Below, in pieces: positions 8,501 through 17,179 of a DNA stretch of 49,206 bases (within the stretch, counting starts at the first letter, position 1; every line of letters begins with the position of its first letter). Both the position numbers and the translations under genes were made by a program. Source of the stretch: Pseudomonadota bacterium (GTDB lineage: Bacteria; Pseudomonadota; Gammaproteobacteria; Thiotrichales; Thiotrichaceae). The notes below the pieces were generated by a model that worked only from the letters and a program-made list of their open reading frames with translations, was not told the DNA's origin and did no database searches. Location: the NCBI GenBank assembly GCA_002747455.1, contig PDPG01000057.1, positions 1 through 49,206 on the forward strand, read 5' to 3'.

Positions 8501-8570
8501 CCATTGAATGTTTGTGTCAGGTTTGGAAGGTAACGTCTGTTATCACAATTTAATGGGATTGGTATAACAT
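8501..8570 (+). repeat. Partial copy of a MITE-like repeat (second copy in oriC region)
   Basis: Positions 8511-8570 match 44130-44189 at 54 of 60 bases without gaps, including the terminal block ATTTAATGGGATTGGTAT. The left end is degenerate: CCATTGAATG (8501-8510) corresponds to CCATTAAATA in the other copy, and about 19 bases between it and the shared block are missing. It lies between the LysE-type gene and the GST gene, close upstream of the GST start. Confidence 0.75.
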
Positions 8571-8603
8571 ACGCACTATTGTCGAATAACAGGAGTACGA
8601 CCC

Positions 8604-9263
8604 ATGACCATTAAGCTCATCAGTTTTGCAATCTGTCCCTTTGTACAGCGCTCTGTCATGTTATTGGAGCAACTGGGTCGGGAATACGAGATTGAATACA
8701 TTGATCTGGCCAATCCGCCGGAGTGGTTTTTAAAAATTTCACCACTGGGCAAAGTGCCGGTAATGCAAGTGGGTGACACGGTATTGTTTGAATCTCACGT
8801 TATTTTGGAATACCTGAATGACACCGCAGAGCAAGACCGGCATCCAGCTGATCCTCTGGAAAAAGCCCGCCACCGCGCCATGATGGAGTTTGGCTCGGCC
8901 ATGTTAGCCAGCTATTGGATGGTCACATCGGCGACAGACCAGTACGCCTCCAAGCAACGCTGTGCAGAGCTAAAAAGTCAGCTAGGCACACTGGAAAACA
9001 GTATTTCATCTGCGCCATTTTTTGCTGGTGAAACGCTACATTTGATTGACTATTCATTCGCGCCATTATTGCAGCGACTGGACATTTTAAAGCGTCACTA
9101 CATCCCCACTTTATTCGATGACTTTCCAAAAGTGACGGCATGGAAAGAAGCCATATTGGCGCTGGATGTACTAAAGCGCTCCGCTGTACCAGACTTGGAA
9201 ACCAGGATATTGCAGGCAATCGCGGGGATGAATTCTTACTTGCTTAGTCAGAAGAATCCTTAA
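8604..9263 (+). CDS. Glutathione S-transferase family protein
   Basis: 219 aa cytosolic protein. The N-terminal 80 residues form a thioredoxin-fold GST domain: ICPFVQRSVMLLEQLG with a cysteine at residue 12, the cis-proline region SPLGKVPVM, and the glutathione-binding ESHVILEYL. The rest is the all-helical C-terminal domain, with DYSFAPLLQRL. The CPF motif suggests an omega/beta-like or stringent-starvation-like GST that may form a mixed disulfide with glutathione. The ATG is preceded by AGGAG with 8-nt spacing. The 3' end overlaps the convergent DUF1566 gene by 20 bp. The substrate is unknown. Confidence 0.9.
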   Translation: MTIKLISFAICPFVQRSVMLLEQLGREYEIEYIDLANPPEWFLKISPLGKVPVMQVGDTVLFESHVILEYLNDTAEQDRHPADPLEKARHRAMMEFGSAMLASYWMVTSATDQYASKQRCAELKSQLGTLENSISSAPFFAGETLHLIDYSFAPLLQRLDILKRHYIPTLFDDFPKVTAWKEAILALDVLKRSAVPDLETRILQAIAGMNSYLLSQKNP

Positions 9264-9756
9264 CCAGACGAATGGCCGCACCGTTGTTTTTGTCACTGCC
9301 GCTGTCATTGCCATCACCAAATAGCACTACCCAGGTATGCGTGTTATTGATGTAAGGTGAGGCCGTCCAGAATGCCGTTTCCGGCGTATCGGGAAAAACC
9401 GAGTCATTAATCGCCGGATACGCGCAGGCGCTTTCGACAATGCTAAGCAGCTCTTTGATGTTAGGCAAACGCCACTCACCATCGGTTAAAGCCAAGGCCT
9501 CAACCCAGCTCAGGGAATAGGCCGCACCGGCACAGCGCGATGTCGCCGAGTTCCACGTCTGACCAGCTGCGCAACGCTGCCACGTCAGATTGGTACGAAC
9601 GTCTTTCACTTGGTCGCCAGATATTTTGAAGCGTGCATTCGGGGTGCTTGCCACAATGTCATCATTACAGGACTGCGCCTCCGCTGATGCTGTGCCAAAC
9701 AGCAAACTCAGCGTCAAAGCTAACTGTACTCTCACTATCATTTTCTGTGTCATCAT
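9244..9756 (-). CDS. Secreted DUF1566 (Lcl C-terminal-like) domain protein
   Basis: 170 aa. A signal peptide (residues 1 to about 28, cleavage near AEA-QS) is followed by a single DUF1566 domain. Its landmarks are NLTWQRCAAGQ, SWVEAL, the WRLPNIKELLSIVE motif and the terminal FWTASPY...GAAIRLV. These domains are common in surface and secreted proteins and resemble C-type-lectin-like adhesins; no enzymatic role is established. It is the last gene of a three-gene minus-strand operon, 11 bp after the larger DUF1566 gene. Two adjacent ATGs (9756 and 9753) are possible starts. Its end overlaps the convergent GST gene by 20 bp. Confidence 0.8.
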   Translation of the reverse strand: MMTQKMIVRVQLALTLSLLFGTASAEAQSCNDDIVASTPNARFKISGDQVKDVRTNLTWQRCAAGQTWNSATSRCAGAAYSLSWVEALALTDGEWRLPNIKELLSIVESACAYPAINDSVFPDTPETAFWTASPYINNTHTWVVLFGDGNDSGSDKNNGAAIRLVKDSSD

Positions 9757-9767
9757 GGCCTACCCGA

Positions 9768-10877
9768 TTATTTCCCATCACTCACTAGGCGCACTCGCAA
9801 GCTTTTCACCTTATCTTCCTTGCTGCTGCCACCGTAATTAAAGTTTATCGCCCACGCCTGATCGCCAGAAATGGTTGACGAATACACCGAGGTTGCTGTC
9901 CAGTAAAGATCTGAGCGAGTCAGCGGGAAAAAGCCTATATCAGCCGAAGGGTTCACTGTACCGTAGTTGACAATAGACACCAATTCATCGCGTGTTGGCA
10001 TACGCCAGTTGTTCAGGCCGCAATACTTGGCATCATTAACCCGCTTTGCAAAGGCTTGCGTATTGCAATAGCTGGTCGAAGCCGCTGCATCATACCCCTC
10101 ACAGCTATCCGTACTGCCAGCGGCGGAACCTAGGGTACCGGCATTCGTGCTGAAATCAGTGCTGTACCAAGTGAACCGATCATTCGCATCATGTACCCCG
10201 CCATCATCGCGCTTTACTTCCCAGACCAACCCGCTGCGCTGGTCTTTAACGCACGTCCAACTACCCGCAGACGATGGCAATTCATTCCCATTACTATCCA
10301 GCTTGATGAATTTAAAACCGGCATGACCATCCGTGCTGTCCGCAGCACTAACATCCCAGCCTTTATCTGCATCCTGATTTGGATAAAAACGGGATGGGCA
10401 TGTCACATTCACTTTGCCCGCCTCACGGCATACGGTAATCCCTGTATCATTTAAGCCAAGACTGGGGCGAGCAGTCACCACCGCACTGGCCTGACTAAAA
10501 TTCCCCTCATCATCTTCCGCCACAACCCGAAAATAATACAGTTCCTCATCGGACAGATTCTTAATATGCAAAGAATGACCGGAATTAACCTTCGTCACCG
10601 CGCCTGCTGCATAATTCTGACACTGATCAAAGTTAACAATATCCGCAGTGGCGGAGCACACCTTAAAACCTGTGGCATCCTTATCTTCATCCCAGGTTAG
10701 CAAGACCGATTGATACGCCGATACCGCGCTCACGTGGCTGGGCATATCGACCTTTGACGAGGTTCCGCTGCTGGTATTATTTTCATAGGTGATGTCGTTG
10801 TACTGTGGGCCACCACTGCCCAAAATAGACAATGTGCCCAGTATTACTACACCCGTTTGTAAAAAAATAGCCTTCAT
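9768..10877 (-). CDS. Exported fibronectin type III-like plus DUF1566 protein
   Basis: 369 aa. The N-terminus is a hydrophobic signal (FLQTGVVILGTLSILGSGG) shaped like a lipoprotein signal but with no cysteine where the lipobox would be. A low-complexity Ser/Thr stretch follows, then a fibronectin type III-like module (about residues 45-135, ending YYFRVVAEDDEGNFSQAS). The C-terminal DUF1566 domain (about 200-369) contains NWRMPTRDELVSIVNYG and DLYWTATSVY. A surface or periplasmic binding role is plausible. The gap to the upstream membrane-protein gene is 5 bp and to the downstream DUF1566 gene 11 bp, so the three are one transcription unit. Confidence 0.8.
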   Translation of the reverse strand: MKAIFLQTGVVILGTLSILGSGGPQYNDITYENNTSSGTSSKVDMPSHVSAVSAYQSVLLTWDEDKDATGFKVCSATADIVNFDQCQNYAAGAVTKVNSGHSLHIKNLSDEELYYFRVVAEDDEGNFSQASAVVTARPSLGLNDTGITVCREAGKVNVTCPSRFYPNQDADKGWDVSAADSTDGHAGFKFIKLDSNGNELPSSAGSWTCVKDQRSGLVWEVKRDDGGVHDANDRFTWYSTDFSTNAGTLGSAAGSTDSCEGYDAAASTSYCNTQAFAKRVNDAKYCGLNNWRMPTRDELVSIVNYGTVNPSADIGFFPLTRSDLYWTATSVYSSTISGDQAWAINFNYGGSSKEDKVKSLRVRLVSDGK

Positions 10878-10882
10878 GGAAC

Positions 10883-11305
10883 TTATGCCTTGTTGATTTG
10901 GGTGATGGTGAAATACGCGGCCACACCCCCCAACACAATCGCCAACATATCACTGTGACTATAACGACCATTTGCAAAATAATCGGCAAGGAGCGTGGGG
11001 AAAAAGTGAACCTGATCAACCGCCAAGCGCTGACCCCACTCAAACACACTATTGATAATGACCCAGAGCAACACCGAATACAATGCATATTTGCGGTCAC
11101 TTATCCACCACGTCAGCAAGGAAAAGGCATATACATGCGCGAAACTGGGCAAGGCATTGATCAGCGGATGATTGAAAAAAAACCGCTGTTGATTGCCAAT
11201 ACCCAAGGCCTCATAACACACGGTTCCCTCACGAAACCACAGGTAAAACAAGGCCGTGATAATGAGCGGAATAACAATCAATGCGGGTAGCAAAAACTTT
11301 TTCAT
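10883..11305 (-). CDS. Small membrane protein (VanZ-like topology), first gene of DUF1566 operon
   Basis: 140 aa from the ATG at 11305 (an in-frame TTG lies one codon upstream). It has four hydrophobic segments: residues 3-23, around LPSFAHVYAFSLLTWW, around YALYSVLLWVIINSVFEW, and the C-terminal DMLAIVLGGVAAYF. The pattern of a conserved His in the second helix, FEWGQ in the third and a Asp-Met-Leu-Ala lead into the last helix resembles small VanZ-like proteins, but the match is by eye only. It is the promoter-proximal gene of the unit with the two DUF1566 genes, so it may help their export or anchoring. The function is unknown. Confidence 0.65.
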   Translation of the reverse strand: MKKFLLPALIVIPLIITALFYLWFREGTVCYEALGIGNQQRFFFNHPLINALPSFAHVYAFSLLTWWISDRKYALYSVLLWVIINSVFEWGQRLAVDQVHFFPTLLADYFANGRYSHSDMLAIVLGGVAAYFTITQINKA

Positions 11306-11363
11306 CAATCAATCGTGACCCATCACGCTCTGAATCACCCTTATGCTCCACACCAGCGCTCGT

Positions 11364-11570
11364 TTAATCCCCTCTCCCCGACCCTCTACCCTTTCCAATA
11401 GCCTCGGAGAGTTTTTGCTGGATAACCTCGGCAAAGGTCTGGCCTCCATGAAGACCTGTCATATCCCACCACACGGTATACCCCAAGGCTTCGAGTGTTT
11501 GGGAGAGTATTTTCGCCACTTCGACATCGCGTCGGCTATAGCTGATAAAAATATCGGTCATATCAGGCAC
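11364..11570 (-). pseudogene. Truncated TIR-domain gene fragment
   Basis: Encodes about 65 residues starting with TDIFISYSRRDVEVAKILSQ and continuing through ALGYTVWWDMTGLHGGQ to QQKLSEAIG. These are clearly the first half of a TIR domain (FISYS box 1 and the region that includes W and D of the alpha-B/BB-loop side). The frame then runs into a Gly/Arg/Ser repeat and a stop, so the second half, with the catalytic-glutamate-type helix and box 3, is missing. The possible start is GTG 11570 or ATG 11561, neither with a good ribosome binding site. A full-length TIR domain is about 130 aa, so this is a remnant. Confidence 0.6.
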
Positions 11571-11629
11571 ACAGTAAAATTGGGAGGCTAAGGCTGAATG
11601 ATAAAGAATTTAAGGCAGTTTGACACCTT

Positions 11630-11716
11630 TTAGCCAATGCGCCTCGTCATTCGTGCATCCATTCCCTTGTTCCATTGCCACATCTTGCCGCTATGGCTGA
11701 TCAAAATATCGGTCAC
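11630..11716 (-). pseudogene. Second TIR N-terminus remnant
   Basis: A 28-codon frame begins VTDILISHS, equivalent to the MTDIFISYS start of the fragment at 11364-11570. At DNA level 11691-11716 matches 11536-11561 at 23 of 26 bases. The similarity ends after the serine and the frame closes soon after. It is best read as a duplicated and decayed 5' end of the same TIR gene. The rest of the 11309-11775 gap holds nothing else recognisable. Confidence 0.4.
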
Positions 11717-11775
11717 ACGGGTTCTTCTACCGATAAAAATTAACACCAACCTTTGAAATGGCATCAATTATGGGA

Positions 11776-13638
11776 TTAATTTCCAATCAACGCCAGATAG
11801 TCCGCCTCAGTCATCACCTGCGTTCCCAAGGCTTCGGCTTTTTCGATCTTTTTCGCCCCGACTTTTTCGCCAATAACCAATATCTCAGTCTTTTTATTCA
11901 CACTGGTTTGCACGTTCGCCCCAAGTTGACGCGCTTGCTCCTGCATTTCGGGTCGTGGCCGCTGCATGGAGCCGGTAAAAACAATGTATTTACCACTAAT
12001 CGGGCTGTCAATAGCCGCCACTGGTTCATCTGAGATCAGCTTAAACCCAAGCTTTAGCATGGCTTCAATTACTGGCCAGCGTTGTTCGATTGAGCGTGGG
12101 ATGGCATCGGCGGTTATTTCACCAAAGCCCGGTATTTCAATGAGCTGTTCGCTGGTGAGGCTGTGTAGGGTTTCCAGCTTGTGAACACGTAGTAGCTTGC
12201 GGGAGTCACCACGCCCCAGGTGGTCAATGCCAAAGGCGGCCAGAAAACGCCAGTCTTCCACGGCTTCGCTGCGGGATCGTTCCAGTTGCGCCACCAAATT
12301 GCTGGCCTGCTTTGCCCCAAAGCCCATGCGTTCAAAGTCTGCGGCTTGTTGCTGGTAGATCAGCGGCAGTTCGCAGATATTGTTCTCAACCAAAACGGCA
12401 ATAGTGCGCGGGCCAAATAAATCCACATTGCCCAGCACACTGAAAAAATGCAGCAGACGGGCTTCAAGCTGTGCCACACATGCATCGCCCTGACACACCA
12501 AGAAATCGCGCTCCATTGCCGCCGGTGCGTCACAGGCAGGGCATTTCTCAGGAATCACAGCATCCTCGCCTTCACGAATCACCGCCAGAAGTTTGGGGAT
12601 GACTTCGCCACTGCGCACAATTTCAATTTCTGCGCCAATACCAACATTCAGGTTTTTGATATTGCCCGCATTGTGCCCCGTGACATTAGAAATATCGGCA
12701 CCGGATAAGTTGATGGTTTTTACATTCAACACAGGCGTAATACGGCCAGTGCGGCCAGTTTGCCAAGTAATGCCTTCAACCGTTGTCAGGGCGGTTTCAC
12801 CCTTGAGTTTTTTGGCAATTTGCCAGTTGTGGTGATGATTGGTTGAGCCCATTACCTCACGCAGTTCGGGGTTCAGCACATCAATCACACTGCCATCGAC
12901 GGGATATTCACAATCCTTTTCGACCTTGGCGCACAGGGCTTCGACATTGTTTCTCAGCGCCTCGGTGTCACATTGTTCAAAGTTAAGTTGTGAATAAGGC
13001 ACGAAGCGAATCACCTTATCCTGCATGGCTTCAACGGCTTCTTTACTGAGCGTATCAGCACCAATTAAGCCCGTGACAAAGTTGCGAGGGTGGGAGAATT
13101 GATCGCTGAGATTTTCGTTAAAATAGGCATTGCTAATGACAATCTCGCCAACGCCAGTATTTTCACCACCAACCGTCACCAGACCGCGTGCCAGATTGCG
13201 GCTAATGTCATTGCCCAGTAGTCCATTGCCACGTGTCACCAACAGACCATCACGGTAATTTGCCGCCATGCCATCCAACTTTGGGGTAATCCGAAATTGT
13301 AGTGCTGATTCGTCAATGCCCAGCTTGTTGGCAAACTTGACAACCCGTGTCACAAAAGCAGTCACTTCTTCCTGCGTGTACGCCTTGTCTGTGGAAAGCA
13401 TTGGCGTGGCATGGCGTACTTTTTTGACCGGGCTCTCAGTATTGTCTGCTTCTGGCTCAACGGTGTTCAGGAAGGGATGATCCGCTTCACGCAAGCGCAA
13501 CTCAGCCAAATAGACCTGATCGTATGTGGCATCCGTAATCAGTGGCTGACCGCTACGGTAGGCCTCATTTGCTGTTGTCAGAAAGGCGACCAATTCACCT
13601 GTGGTCATTTCCGTGGCGGGTTTAATGACTTGGCTCAC
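11776..13638 (-). CDS. Divergent NAD-dependent DNA ligase (LigA-like)
   Basis: 620 aa. It seals nicks using NAD+ through a lysine-AMP intermediate. Visible in order: the Ia domain (YRSGQPLITDATYD, residues 27-40), the adenylation motif ITPKLDGMAANYRDG with nucleophile K120, the DGSVI and KL-K-like motifs, a four-cysteine zinc finger (CPAC...CQGDAC), helix-hairpin-helix repeats (IPGFGEITA), and a C-terminal BRCT domain (from about 545). It is about 50 residues shorter than standard LigA and diverges around the active site (MAANYRDG rather than LAV-type). The start is GTG with GGAG 7 nt upstream. It follows tatC by 17 bp, as the last gene of the his-tat operon. It could be the only ligase or a second paralogue. 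Confidence 0.85.
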   Translation of the reverse strand: MSQVIKPATEMTTGELVAFLTTANEAYRSGQPLITDATYDQVYLAELRLREADHPFLNTVEPEADNTESPVKKVRHATPMLSTDKAYTQEEVTAFVTRVVKFANKLGIDESALQFRITPKLDGMAANYRDGLLVTRGNGLLGNDISRNLARGLVTVGGENTGVGEIVISNAYFNENLSDQFSHPRNFVTGLIGADTLSKEAVEAMQDKVIRFVPYSQLNFEQCDTEALRNNVEALCAKVEKDCEYPVDGSVIDVLNPELREVMGSTNHHHNWQIAKKLKGETALTTVEGITWQTGRTGRITPVLNVKTINLSGADISNVTGHNAGNIKNLNVGIGAEIEIVRSGEVIPKLLAVIREGEDAVIPEKCPACDAPAAMERDFLVCQGDACVAQLEARLLHFFSVLGNVDLFGPRTIAVLVENNICELPLIYQQQAADFERMGFGAKQASNLVAQLERSRSEAVEDWRFLAAFGIDHLGRGDSRKLLRVHKLETLHSLTSEQLIEIPGFGEITADAIPRSIEQRWPVIEAMLKLGFKLISDEPVAAIDSPISGKYIVFTGSMQRPRPEMQEQARQLGANVQTSVNKKTEILVIGEKVGAKKIEKAEALGTQVMTEADYLALIGN

Positions 13639-13655
13639 GTGTGCGCTCCACTACT

Positions 13656-14678
13656 CTACTTATTATTATCATTATGCGGATGGTAGTCTTCAAACGTCTG
13701 ATACGCCTGATCTTCTTCCGCGTCTGTGTAGTTTTTTCCAGATTCATCATCGTCAGACCACAGTGCATTGGCTTGTTCTCCAATGCTACTCCCTGCAGCC
13801 GCACCTGCCGCTGTTGCCGCCGCAGAACGTGGCTCGGCTTCACTCTCAGCCTTGCCGTCTCCCGCTTCCAATACGGCTAGGTCAGCGTCTTGCCGTGCGT
13901 TTTTTTGCATAGCATCGCGGGCATCACCGGCTTCTTTAATACGCTGTCCGAAAAACTTGCTCATAAACAAGCCAAGCTCAAATAGCAGCCACATGGGAAC
14001 GGCCAGTAATATCTGGGAAATTACATCTGGCGGGGTCAGTATCATGCCGATAACGAAGGCCCCGACGATAACATAAGGGCGTTTGCCAGCCAGTTTTTCG
14101 GCGGTAGTAAATCCGGTACTGATCAATAAGATGGTGGCTATTGGCATCTGAAAACTGAAGCCAAAAGCAATGAACATCATCATTACAAAATCAAAGTAAG
14201 AACTAATATCCGGGCTGTAGGTGGTGTCTGCGGGAGTGAAGATCGGCAGCACGATAAACATCATCGGCAGCAACACCAGATACGCAAACGCCACACCCAA
14301 ATAAAATAACCCAACGCTGGAGGTCAGCAATGGCAGCACCAGGCGTTTTTCATGTTTGTATAAACCCGGCGCAACAAACTGCCATGCCTGATAAAACACA
14401 TACGGCAAGGCGACCAAGAAAGCGATCATCAGCGTCAGCTTGTACGGCACCAGCAAGGGCGCGGCCACGCCAATGATCAACATGTTGACCCCATCGGGCA
14501 AACTATCAGTCAGTGGCTTGGCAAAAAGGGCATAAATATCTTTGGCAAATGGAGCCAGCACCAGGAATATCACGCCCACGGCAATGACCATACGCAGCAT
14601 ACGGTCGCGCAGCTCGGCCAAGTGACTGACGATGCTACCGAGTTTTGTTTCTTCGTCTGGTGTGGTCGCTTTAGTCAT
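13656..14678 (-). CDS. tatC: Sec-independent protein translocase TatC
   Basis: 340 aa inner-membrane protein, the twin-arginine signal receptor of the Tat translocon. Six transmembrane helices occupy residues about 25-245. Landmarks are HLAELRDRM near the N-terminus, the PYVFYQAWQFVAPGLYKHEKR loop region and LTPPDVISQ. The core ends near residue 250; a further 90 residues form a charged, Ala/Glu/Asp-rich cytoplasmic tail, longer than the roughly 15 residues of E. coli TatC. The start overlaps the end of tatB by 8 bp. It works with TatA and TatB to export folded proteins. Confidence 0.95.
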   Translation of the reverse strand: MTKATTPDEETKLGSIVSHLAELRDRMLRMVIAVGVIFLVLAPFAKDIYALFAKPLTDSLPDGVNMLIIGVAAPLLVPYKLTLMIAFLVALPYVFYQAWQFVAPGLYKHEKRLVLPLLTSSVGLFYLGVAFAYLVLLPMMFIVLPIFTPADTTYSPDISSYFDFVMMMFIAFGFSFQMPIATILLISTGFTTAEKLAGKRPYVIVGAFVIGMILTPPDVISQILLAVPMWLLFELGLFMSKFFGQRIKEAGDARDAMQKNARQDADLAVLEAGDGKAESEAEPRSAAATAAGAAAGSSIGEQANALWSDDDESGKNYTDAEEDQAYQTFEDYHPHNDNNK

Positions 14679-15057
14679 TGCGTTCAGGGCTGGTCAGATT
14701 AGTGGTGTCGGAATGTTTTTGTTCCGCCGGTGGTTGTTTGATGTCCGCTGTCACGCTTTCCACACTGGACTGAATGCTCTCCCGAATGTCGCTAGCTTGC
14801 TGGCTAATGTCTTTCGTAGTTTCCCCAACCATATCACGCAACTCATCAATTTCTTTTTTCTGACTTTGCAGCAGTTCGCGCATTTCAGCCGCATTCAACT
14901 CACGCTCAATATCAGCTTTTGTGGTGTCCACAAACGCGCGCGCCTTGCCAATCCACCCCCCTACTGTTCGAGCAACACCGGGTAGGCGCTCAGGCCCAAT
15001 CACCAGCAATGCGATAACGCCGATGACGAGGAACTCCAGAAAACCTGCATCAAACAT
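14671..15057 (-). CDS. tatB: Sec-independent protein translocase TatB
   Basis: 128 aa. One N-terminal transmembrane helix (FLEFLVIGVIALLVIGPERLP) carries the conserved Glu and the GPERLP hinge, which distinguishes TatB from TatA. An amphipathic helix (VARTVGGWIGKARAF) and a long coiled, charged cytoplasmic tail follow. TatB forms the substrate receptor complex with TatC. The gene lies 21 bp after tatA and overlaps tatC by 8 bp, consistent with translational coupling. Confidence 0.93.
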   Translation of the reverse strand: MFDAGFLEFLVIGVIALLVIGPERLPGVARTVGGWIGKARAFVDTTKADIERELNAAEMRELLQSQKKEIDELRDMVGETTKDISQQASDIRESIQSSVESVTADIKQPPAEQKHSDTTNLTSPERND

Positions 15058-15078
15058 GCGAACACCTGCGTATTGGGA

Positions 15079-15333
15079 TTAAACCTTGTCCTGGTCTTTC
15101 ACTTTGACTTCCGCATCAATGATCTTCGGATCTGCTTGAGCGGTCTGGCCAACGACTTCTTCCGTCTTTTGCTCCGCATCCCCTTTTGCATCGTTCATGG
15201 ATTTTTTGAAATTTTTAATCGCACCGCCCAAGTCACCCCCAGCATCACGTAGGCGCTTCGTACCGAATAGCACCAGAACGATTAACAAGATAATCACCAA
15301 TGAACCCACGCTAGGCATACCAATCGCTAACAT
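15079..15333 (-). CDS. tatA: Sec-independent protein translocase TatA
   Basis: 84 aa. The N-terminal membrane helix ([21 protein letters not shown]) ends in the FG hinge with K-R-L. The amphipathic helix [17 protein letters not shown] follows, then an acidic tail. TatA oligomers form the transport element of the twin-arginine pathway. The ribosome binding site AGGAG lies about 9 nt before the ATG. It is 15 bp downstream of hisE, so the tat genes share the his transcript. Confidence 0.93.
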   Translation of the reverse strand: MLAIGMPSVGSLVIILLIVLVLFGTKRLRDAGGDLGGAIKNFKKSMNDAKGDAEQKTEEVVGQTAQADPKIIDAEVKVKDQDKV

Positions 15334-15348
15334 TCTTTTTTCTCCTAA

Positions 15349-15672
15349 TTAATCAGTTTTACGGCTGGCTTTTTCCACCAAGCCCGATGTACCAAAACGC
15401 CGCTGAAGCTCCTCCAGAACCGCATTCGGGTGTAAATTTTGTTCAGCCAATAACACCATAGTATGAAACCACAGATCAGCGACTTCATAAACCAGCTTAT
15501 CCGGCTTGCCATCTTTAGCGGCCATCACCACTTCAGTGGCTTCCTCACCCACTTTCTTTAAAATGGCATCGGTGCCTTTATGGTAAAGCTTGGACACATA
15601 AGAACCATCAGGGGCTGCTGTTTTGCGAGCTTCCAATACCGCAGCCACTTCACTAAGCGTATTCTGTGTCAT
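15349..15672 (-). CDS. hisE: Phosphoribosyl-ATP pyrophosphatase
   Basis: 107 aa, standalone HisE of the MazG-like all-alpha NTP pyrophosphatase fold. It hydrolyses phosphoribosyl-ATP to phosphoribosyl-AMP in the second step of histidine synthesis. Key features are [25 protein letters not shown] (metal-binding Glu residues) and [14 protein letters not shown]. The ATG overlaps the hisF stop (ATGA). hisI, often fused or adjacent, is not in this operon. Confidence 0.94.
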   Translation of the reverse strand: MTQNTLSEVAAVLEARKTAAPDGSYVSKLYHKGTDAILKKVGEEATEVVMAAKDGKPDKLVYEVADLWFHTMVLLAEQNLHPNAVLEELQRRFGTSGLVEKASRKTD

Positions 15673-16442
15673 AACCTGACCTCAATCCCCTGATCCGCCA
15701 TATATTGTTTGGCTTCGCCCACGGTGTATTCGGCAAAGTGGAAAATACTCGCCGCCAATACCGCATCCGCTCCCCCTTGAGTGACACCATCGGCTAAATG
15801 TTGCAACGTACCCACACCGCCGGAAGCAATTACGGGGATATTAACAGCATCAGTGATAGCTTTGGTTAAGGGAAGATTAAATCCTGCCTTGGTGCCATCA
15901 CGATCCATACTGGTTACCAGCAGCTCACCCGCACCATACTCCGCCATTTTCTTGGCCCACTCAACGGCATCAATGCCTGTATCCTTGCGCCCGCCGTGGG
16001 TGAAAATATCCCAGCGATCCGGCTCGCCCTCTGCGCTGACTTTTTTTGCATCAATGGCAACCACAATGCATTGTGAGCCAAAGTAGTTCGCCGCCTCGCG
16101 CACCAGTTCAGGGCTAAAAATAGCCGCTGTGTTAATGGATACCTTATCCGCGCCAGCATTCAACATACGACGAATGTCTTCCAACTCACGAATGCCGCCC
16201 CCCACAGTAAGGGGAATAAACACTTCGGAGGCAATTTTCTCTACCATGTGTACCGTTGTTTCGCGGTCATCCGAGCTGGCGGTAATGTCCAAAAAAGTGA
16301 TCTCATCAGCACCTTCACGATTATACCGCGCAGCCACCTCGACCGGATCACCGGCATCGCGGATATTGACAAAGTTCACGCCTTTCACGACACGCCCATT
16401 ATCAACGTCCAGACAAGGAATAATGCGTTTTGCCAAAGCCAT
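15669..16442 (-). CDS. hisF: Imidazole glycerol phosphate synthase, cyclase subunit
   Basis: 257 aa TIM barrel that converts PRFAR, with ammonia from HisH, to imidazole glycerol phosphate and AICAR. The N-terminus [18 protein letters not shown] carries the first catalytic Asp (D12), and the second catalytic Asp lies in the VAIDAKK strand. The phosphate-binding GGGIR and ASGGVG loops are present. The gene starts on the hisA stop (TAATG, one shared base) and overlaps hisE by 3 bases, so the his genes are tightly coupled. Confidence 0.96.
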   Translation of the reverse strand: MALAKRIIPCLDVDNGRVVKGVNFVNIRDAGDPVEVAARYNREGADEITFLDITASSDDRETTVHMVEKIASEVFIPLTVGGGIRELEDIRRMLNAGADKVSINTAAIFSPELVREAANYFGSQCIVVAIDAKKVSAEGEPDRWDIFTHGGRKDTGIDAVEWAKKMAEYGAGELLVTSMDRDGTKAGFNLPLTKAITDAVNIPVIASGGVGTLQHLADGVTQGGADAVLAASIFHFAEYTVGEAKQYMADQGIEVRL

Positions 16443-17179
16443 TAGCGAGCCACCGAATCAACGTATTGCTGCGCTTCGGCTAAATCAATCGTACCTTCGT
16501 AGATTGAGCGTCCCAGAATGGTTCCGCTAATGCCACGAGATTCCACCGCGCACAAGCCTTTGATGTCGTCCATATTGCTCACGCCACCGGAGGCAATTAC
16601 CGGAACTGACACGCTATCTGCCAGCCTTACCGTCTCGTCAATATTGACACCTTGCATCATGCCGTCGCGGGCAATGTCCGTGTAGACAATCGCACTCACA
16701 CCTGCCTGCTCAAACTTTTGTGCCAGATCAATCGCGGAGGTAGTGGAGGCTTCAGCCCAGCCATCAGTTGCGACCATGCCATTCTTGGCATCAATCCCGA
16801 CAATGATATGACCGGGGAATGTTTTGCACAGGTCAATGACGAACTGCGGGTCTTGCACGGCTTTAGTGCCGATAATGCAGTACTGCACACCCGCCTCCAA
16901 ATATGCCTTTACAGTTTCCTCATCACGGATTCCCCCGCCAATCTGGATTGGCAACTGCGGATGTTTGGCGGCAATCGCCTTGATGACCTCACCATTGACC
17001 GGCTTACCCGCAAACGCACCGTTTAAGTCCACCAGATGCAGTCGCTTGGTTCCAGCTTCGACCCAACGTGTCGCCATATCGACCGGATTATCCGAGAACA
17101 CCGTGACATCATCCATCAAGCCTTGACGCAGGCGCACACATTTTCCGTCTTTTAAATCAATCGCAGGAATCAATAACAT
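16442..17179 (-). CDS. hisA: ProFAR isomerase (HisA)
   Basis: 245 aa from the ATG at 17179, which overlaps the hisH stop by one base (TAATG). The in-frame extension to 17197 would add MGWAKL inside hisH and is rejected. It is a TIM barrel that isomerises ProFAR to PRFAR. The catalytic Asp lies in [16 protein letters not shown] (D8) and the second in YTDIARDGM. Phosphate-binding glycine loops GGGIRDE and ASGGVSN are seen. Order and overlaps match the typical hisHAF core. Confidence 0.96.
   Translation of the reverse strand: MLLIPAIDLKDGKCVRLRQGLMDDVTVFSDNPVDMATRWVEAGTKRLHLVDLNGAFAGKPVNGEVIKAIAAKHPQLPIQIGGGIRDEETVKAYLEAGVQYCIIGTKAVQDPQFVIDLCKTFPGHIIVGIDAKNGMVATDGWAEASTTSAIDLAQKFEQAGVSAIVYTDIARDGMMQGVNIDETVRLADSVSVPVIASGGVSNMDDIKGLCAVESRGISGTILGRSIYEGTIDLAEAQQYVDSVAR

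Noticed and set aside
11300..11363. Frameshifted continuation of the TIR domain (frame giving KRALVWSIRVIQSV)
   Set aside because: A faint resemblance to the next TIR segment can be seen, but it is too weak and short to claim.
13768..14076. Plus-strand open frames opposite tatC and other conserved genes
   Set aside because: They are antisense shadows of well-supported coding regions without start signals or recognisable families.
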